Part shown: piece by piece, positions 59,746-64,000 of the stretch
How positions within the stretch are numbered: position 1 is the stretch's first letter
Layout of the letters: each line of letters starts with the position of its first letter
Assembly: GCF_921294215.1 (NCBI RefSeq)
Contig: NZ_CAKLDM010000002.1
Location: 372,001-436,000 of the forward strand
DNA length: 64,000 bases
From: Vibrio marisflavi CECT 7928
GTDB lineage: Bacteria; Pseudomonadota; Gammaproteobacteria; Enterobacterales; Vibrionaceae
Direction of reading: 5' to 3'
Position numbers and translations under genes: made by a program
Notes under the pieces: generated by a model
The model's database searches: none
What the model was told of the DNA's origin: nothing
Seen by the model: the letters and a program-made list of their open reading frames with translations, nothing else

Positions 59746-61083
59746 TTAACTATTGATAGAGTTAAATTTCTGAAGAATTTGCGTGCCTTTCTCTTTTAGC
59801 TGTTCAATTGCTTGCTTCGGCGTGATATTGCCTTGGAACATAGCTTCGACAGCGTTATAGCCCGCATTACGGATTTCTGGATCATAGCCTAAGTGCATAC
59901 CACGAGAATTATCATCACCCTTGGGTGCGACGCGATCTCTGGAAAGTTGGTCATAGGCGACTTTTGTACCCGGGTGAGATTTAAAGTAGCCAGTGCTTGC
60001 TAGGTATTTCTCTGCAGACTTGGTGACAGTTACGTAGCCTGTTGCTTTCGCCCATTGTGCTTGGATCTTGTCTGAAGTTAGGAACTTCAAGAATGCTGCT
60101 GCACCTTTGTATTGGGCTTCAGAGTGGCCCTTCAATGCCCATATGGAAGCACCACCGATAATGCCTTTGTATGGCTTGTTGCCCACAGCACTAGCCCAGT
60201 ATGGAAGGCTAGTTACCCCTAACTCAAACTTTGCACCATTCTTTAATTGGCCATAGGAGCCAGATGAATCGATAAGCATGCCGCAACTACCATTTTGGAA
60301 GTAACTTGTCGCAGCGCCATCACGACCTTTATATTGGAAAGCATGGGTTTTGTTCATATTGTTGAGCAACGCCATTTGTTCAACATAGTAATTCGGTTTT
60401 GGAAGCAACTCTGTGCTATTGCCATTGAATCCGTTTTCGTTATTTCCGTAAGGAATATTTTGAATAGCAGAGAAATTTTCGAACATGACCCACATGAAAT
60501 ATGTTGTGGTTGAGCCACATTGGGGGGCACCTTTCACCTCAACTAGTTTTTGTGCGTCCTGCTTAAACTCTTGCCATGTTTTTGGTGCAGTTGTAATTCC
60601 TGCTTTCTTAAACCAGTCTTTGTTGTAATACAGAACAGGCGTTGAAGAGTTGAATGGCATGGAGATCATTTCACCTTCGCCATTGCTGTAGTAAGAGCGA
60701 GTGGCAGGAATAAAGTTCGCTTTGTTGAGTTTGGTTCCTGTGTCTTTAAATAGTTGTTGTACAGGGTAGTACACTCTGTCTCCCGCGCTCATCATGGTGA
60801 CAGTACCAGCATCATACACTTGAGTTAAAACTGGAGAAGTGTGGCTGCGAACAGAGGCGATGGTAGCCGTTAATGTATTTTCATAACTCCCTTTTGGAAT
60901 TGATTCCACTTCATACTTATTTTGAGACTCGTTGAACTCTTTAACGATTTTTTGCAAAGTGGTCTGCAGCGAGCCAGTCATGGCGTTCCAAAACGGAATT
61001 TGTGTTCGTTCTTGAGCCATTGCACTGGTAGAAATGAGTGAAGCAACCAATAAAGCGGTCTTTGCTAGGCGTATTCTTTTCAT
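59746..61083 (-). CDS. ugpB: glycerol-3-phosphate-binding periplasmic protein UgpB
   Basis: This 445-residue family 1 solute-binding protein has a signal peptide (MKRIRLAKTALLVASLISTS, cleaved after AMA). Blocks shared with E. coli UgpB include IPFWNAMTGSLQTTLQKIVK, SMPFNSSTPVLYYNKDWFKK, FENFSAIQNIPYGNNENGFN and IIGGASIWALKGHSEAQYKG; the ligand residues FNSSTP and the GG of IIGGAS are in place. It delivers glycerol 3-phosphate or its diesters to UgpAEC. It is the first gene of the operon; the phosphodiesterase ugpQ is not present here. A single Pho-box-like half site (CTGTCAT) lies about 55 bases upstream. Confidence 0.9.
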   Translation of the reverse strand: MKRIRLAKTALLVASLISTSAMAQERTQIPFWNAMTGSLQTTLQKIVKEFNESQNKYEVESIPKGSYENTLTATIASVRSHTSPVLTQVYDAGTVTMMSAGDRVYYPVQQLFKDTGTKLNKANFIPATRSYYSNGEGEMISMPFNSSTPVLYYNKDWFKKAGITTAPKTWQEFKQDAQKLVEVKGAPQCGSTTTYFMWVMFENFSAIQNIPYGNNENGFNGNSTELLPKPNYYVEQMALLNNMNKTHAFQYKGRDGAATSYFQNGSCGMLIDSSGSYGQLKNGAKFELGVTSLPYWASAVGNKPYKGIIGGASIWALKGHSEAQYKGAAAFLKFLTSDKIQAQWAKATGYVTVTKSAEKYLASTGYFKSHPGTKVAYDQLSRDRVAPKGDDNSRGMHLGYDPEIRNAGYNAVEAMFQGNITPKQAIEQLKEKGTQILQKFNSINS

Positions 61084-61333
61084 TAGAAAATTCTCGACAA
61101 CGGATAGTAGTTGTTCGAAAGCCTAGCAATGGAATATGACAGTCATTTTACTCTATTGGCTAATTTTTAAGAAAATCCATCATTCAATATTAATAAATTA
61201 GCGCAACTTATACTGGTTATTTATCTTTGAGTGGTGCCATTTTATATTGGCTTACTCACTTAGCTTTATAACCATCGAATCGTATTTAAGAAACCAATGA
61301 CCTCATGGGAAGTTTTTGCAAGCTACACTCATT

Positions 61334-61741
61334 TCATACGAGGTTTAGACTGACTTTAAAATAAGGAACGCCATTTTTATAAAAACGATTTCCTTCTTCT
61401 TTCATATTAAAACGCTGATAAAAGGGTAGAGCAGATTCTCTAGCGTCGCACCAGAATCGGGTCATCTGTTTGTTAGAAAGGAAGTGAATTATAAACTGGA
61501 TCATTGCCGAACCAATGCCTTGTGTTTGGTATGCGGGAAGCGTCGCAAACTTTCTTAGTCGTGCGTGGGTATTATCAAGGTAGATGGAAGCTACGCAAAC
61601 TAACTTGTTGTTTAAAAAGGCACCAAAGTGCTCTGCTGTTTCGTCTCCGTCAACGATACAGTATTCGATAGGCTCGTTCGGCCAAAGAACTTGGTGACGA
61701 ATAGGTAAGACTTGTTGCAAATCAATTGCTCTTATTTCCAT
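61334..61741 (-). CDS. GNAT family N-acetyltransferase
   Basis: This 135-residue single-domain GNAT protein has IRHQVLWPNEPIEYC at the start, FATLPAYQTQGIGSAMIQFI (the acetyl-CoA pyrophosphate loop, about 66-85) and FWCDARESALPFYQRFNMKE near the end. It resembles ElaA-like or YitI-like small acetyltransferases; the substrate is unknown. It is a single gene divergent from the C45-family gene. Confidence 0.85.
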   Translation of the reverse strand: MEIRAIDLQQVLPIRHQVLWPNEPIEYCIVDGDETAEHFGAFLNNKLVCVASIYLDNTHARLRKFATLPAYQTQGIGSAMIQFIIHFLSNKQMTRFWCDARESALPFYQRFNMKEEGNRFYKNGVPYFKVSLNLV

Positions 61742-62029
61742 TGCAAATTCTCGTTTATTGTTGGTGGTCGTTAGGTGAAGCGATCGTGTGCTTGTTCATT
61801 CACTATGTTACTGGAGGGCCAGTTTGGTCGTTATTGATTTATAAATTAAAGTGCCTAGTACGGTATAAACCTATCGCGAGTAAAAAAATAAAGTTAATGT
61901 GTTTTATTCGACATATGTCGTATTTTGGTCTTAACCTGTAACCTAATTAACACTGCCATTGCAAGTCGGCTTGTATATCATAGCTAAATAAATCACACCC
62001 TAACAACGATAACTAATTATGAGGCAGGA

Positions 62030-63118
62030 ATGACAACACAGCATACGCAAAATATCCCTCAACTAACAATAAAAGGCGATCATTTTCAGATAGGTTTTCA
62101 ACTTGGCCAGTTTTTTAAATCAGCTATTCATGAACGCCTATTAAATAATAAAGAACTTAACACTCTTATTGAAAGTTGGAGTAGTAGTCCCGAGTTTGAT
62201 TCGTTAAAAATTGCAGCGAAGCAGTTTTCTACAGGCTATTTTGATGAGGTTAGGGGGCTTAGCGAAGGCGCAGGTGTTCCATTTGATACTATCTTCATGT
62301 GGAATTGTCGCGGTGATTTTGCTTTTCCATCACAACAAGGGGATGGGCTTCCAGTCAACGGTTGCACAACTCTTTTCCTACCAAAAAGCGAATCAGAAAG
62401 TGCGTATATTGCACATAACGAAGATGGAGACATCGAGTTCTTAGGTCAGTGCGCGTGGGTTACTGTTATACCTAAGCATGGAAACATGTTTAAAAGTTTT
62501 GTATATCCGGGTTTAATCGCAGGCAACGCAATTTCAGTGAACGAAAAAGGGCTAGTTCAAACTATTAACAATATTCGCGCTTTTGATTGCAAAGCAGGGA
62601 TACCTCGACAGTTCATTTCTAGAGCGATTCTTGATGCAAACTCACTTGTAGAAGCAATAGAGTTATTGCAGCGTAAAGACAGAGCTTCAGGTTACCATCA
62701 TGGCTTAGCTCAGGCTGGTGAAAATTATCTGTTTAGTGTTGAAACGTCTGGTGGGGAGTGCGAAGTTATACGACTAGAAAGTCATCAATTTTATGGGCAT
62801 GCCAATCACCTCAAATCTGCGGGGTTAAAAGATCTTCCGAACACAAAAACGGACTCTTCATTGTACCGTGAGAAGAGAATGACTGAGCTGTTTGAATCAC
62901 TTTCTTCTCATTCGGGTGAGCAAATTACTGAAGTGCTGTTTGATCAGGAAGCGGCCAGCGGCAACACTTTGTATCGTCAAGGTGACTCTGGTGGGGAATA
63001 TGCGCAGACCTTAACAACGGGTATTTTCGAGATAAAAGATAACTCAGTGAATATCACGTTACATTTCTCTCCAGAAGATACATTTACTATCTCTGATACC
63101 ATTACAGTCACTCGTTAG
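62030..63118 (+). CDS. C45-type acyl-CoA:6-aminopenicillanate acyltransferase-like Ntn hydrolase
   Basis: This 362-residue protein belongs to the peptidase C45/AAT group of Ntn hydrolases: after GDGLPVNG comes CTTLFLPKSESESAYIAHNE, where the conserved cysteine (about residue 112) would become the N-terminal nucleophile after self-cleavage. Following blocks are EDGDIEFLGQCAWVTVIPKH, GLIAGNAISVNEKGLVQTIN and CKAGIPRQFISRAILDANSL. Bacterial members deacylate or transfer acyl groups on amino compounds or peptides. The N-terminal 110 residues (GDHFQIGFQLGQFFK) match the propeptide-like part. No signal peptide is seen, so it is cytoplasmic. It sits alone upstream of mtnK. Confidence 0.82.
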   Translation: MTTQHTQNIPQLTIKGDHFQIGFQLGQFFKSAIHERLLNNKELNTLIESWSSSPEFDSLKIAAKQFSTGYFDEVRGLSEGAGVPFDTIFMWNCRGDFAFPSQQGDGLPVNGCTTLFLPKSESESAYIAHNEDGDIEFLGQCAWVTVIPKHGNMFKSFVYPGLIAGNAISVNEKGLVQTINNIRAFDCKAGIPRQFISRAILDANSLVEAIELLQRKDRASGYHHGLAQAGENYLFSVETSGGECEVIRLESHQFYGHANHLKSAGLKDLPNTKTDSSLYREKRMTELFESLSSHSGEQITEVLFDQEAASGNTLYRQGDSGGEYAQTLTTGIFEIKDNSVNITLHFSPEDTFTISDTITVTR

Positions 63119-63135
63119 ACGTTTTTAAATAAAGG

Positions 63136-63166
63136 TGCCCAAGAGAGTTCAATTCTTGGGTGCTTT
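63136..63166 (+). terminator. terminator after the C45-type gene
   Basis: GCCCAAGA and TTCTTGGGTGC form the stem, followed by TTTGCTC. The T content is modest. Confidence 0.55.
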
Positions 63167-63365
63167 GCTCTAAATGGTGTCTATATAACCTTTAGTGTAA
63201 GAATTATTTTCCTAAGTATATCAATGATATAAATGTCACTATTTGAGGCGAATATTTTGCTAAAACAATTGATAGTATCTTACAATTTTGTCTTCCTTAA
63301 TTGAGTTTTACTGCATATTTATTCTTTTCTCAGGTTTTGAAGTTTAACAATAAATGGAGATCTAA

Positions 63366-64000
63366 ATGCAAAAGGCCGCTCAAGATAAATACCTACCTAA
63401 AACGAATGAAACTCTTCCTCACTACATTTCTGAAAAATTACCTGCTCATATCCAATTAGGCGGTGAACCAAGCAATTGGTCTGTTAAAGAAGTCGGTGAT
63501 GGTAATTTAAATCTTGTGTTTATTGTTGCAGGAACGGAAAAGACAATTGTAGTAAAGCAAGCACTTCCATACGTTCGCGCCGCGGGTGAGAGCTGGAAAC
63601 TCTCGACGAAGAGAGCATTTTTTGAATACAACATATTGGCTCTTGAGGCTCGCTTTGCAGGTCAAGACTTAGTGCCGGAAGTGTACTTTTACGACGAGGA
63701 GCAGGCGTTATGTGCAATGGAGTATTTAAGCCCGCATATTATCCTTCGCAAGGAGTTGATGGCGGGAAAACAGTTTCCTAATCTGGCTGAAGACATTGGT
63801 CGATTTCTCGCGAGAAGCTTGTTTTTCACATCCGATTTAGGGATGAACGCAGAAGAAAAGAAAGCGCTAGTGTCGAAATTCGTAGTTAATGACGAGCTTT
63901 GCAAGATCACTGAAGACTTGATTTTCACTGAGCCGTATTATGACGCGGAGTTAAATGACTGGACTTCACCTCAGCTGGATGAGGATGTGAAAAAAGTATG
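63366..64000 (+). CDS. mtnK: 5-methylthioribose kinase MtnK, N-terminal part
   Basis: The frame opens at the ATG at 63366 (GGAG ten bases upstream) and runs off the right edge after about 211 residues. It begins MQKAAQDKYLPKTNETLPHY. LGGEPSNWSVKEVGDGNLNL and VFIVAGTEKTIVVKQALPYV contain the nucleotide-binding beta-sheet and lysine of the choline-kinase-like fold. FEYNILALEARFAGQDLVPE and LSPHIILRKELMAGKQFPNL are typical of MtnK. It phosphorylates 5-methylthioribose in the methionine salvage pathway; mtnA probably lies beyond the edge. The catalytic HGD loop is not in view. Confidence 0.9.
   Translation, partial: MQKAAQDKYLPKTNETLPHYISEKLPAHIQLGGEPSNWSVKEVGDGNLNLVFIVAGTEKTIVVKQALPYVRAAGESWKLSTKRAFFEYNILALEARFAGQDLVPEVYFYDEEQALCAMEYLSPHIILRKELMAGKQFPNLAEDIGRFLARSLFFTSDLGMNAEEKKALVSKFVVNDELCKITEDLIFTEPYYDAELNDWTSPQLDEDVKKV

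Noticed and set aside
61136..61142. Pho box upstream of ugpB
   Set aside because: Only one CTGTCAT unit is clear; the tandem partner expected 11 bases away is not, so it is not listed as a regulatory site.

Overview
The window looks like a chromosomal segment of a Vibrio or close Vibrionaceae relative. The evidence is the sodium-driven motor pair pomA-pomB, the xseB-ispA-dxs, thiI, gcvB/gcvA, rlmM, xni, ppnN, syd, metNIQ, gmhB, treRBC and RND-pump order (as I recall it, the order of Vibrio cholerae chromosome 1 around VC0885-VC0914), and a Vibrio-type intergenic repeat. All identifications rest on reading the sequence; no database search was run.

Positions 1-5.1 kb hold a minus-strand operon (KfrA-like protein, YaiI, TrmO; the last runs off the left edge), a GGA-rich hairpin RNA resembling CsrB/CsrC with a possible VarA box upstream, a structured mobile-repeat-like element, a GNAT acetyltransferase, two Vibrio conserved unknowns (DUF3301, DUF3549), and yqcC-truC. 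Positions 5.1-12.2 kb hold the isoprenoid and exonuclease operon xseB-ispA-dxs, pomAB and thiI. Positions 12.2-18.2 kb hold the small RNA gene gcvB divergent from gcvA, then hydrolase-DUF423-rlmM, xni and ppnN.

Positions 18.3-24 kb hold two adjacent proteins with degenerate GGDEF domains (one cytoplasmic, one membrane-anchored with TPR repeats), then syd and a zinc-ribbon protein. Positions 24-32.4 kb hold the methionine ABC importer with a MetJ operator, gmhB, the trehalose PTS and hydrolase operon with its repressor, and three identical tRNA-Tyr genes in 198-bp tandem repeats. Positions 32.7-39.5 kb hold an RND efflux pair and a KefB/KefF-type glutathione-gated potassium efflux system.

From about 39.5 kb the content is accessory. 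There is a DsbA/ScsC-like protein without its catalytic cysteines. A galactoside locus follows (GalR-type repressor, LacZ, MelB-type symporter with paired GalR-type operators), in which a 1366-bp IS256-family element with a clean 9-bp target duplication has broken the symporter gene. Next come a RhaT-like transporter, an orphan periplasmic sugar-binding protein, a RidA protein and a 1.58-kaa Tat-signal protein of unknown function. The window closes with a ugpBAEC-type glycerol-3-phosphate importer, a GNAT enzyme, a C45-type acyltransferase or peptidase, and the start of mtnK at the right edge.

The strongest candidates for something undescribed are the giant Tat-exported protein at 51.6-56.4 kb, the cysteine-less ScsC-like protein, and the adjacent pair of apparently inactive GGDEF proteins.
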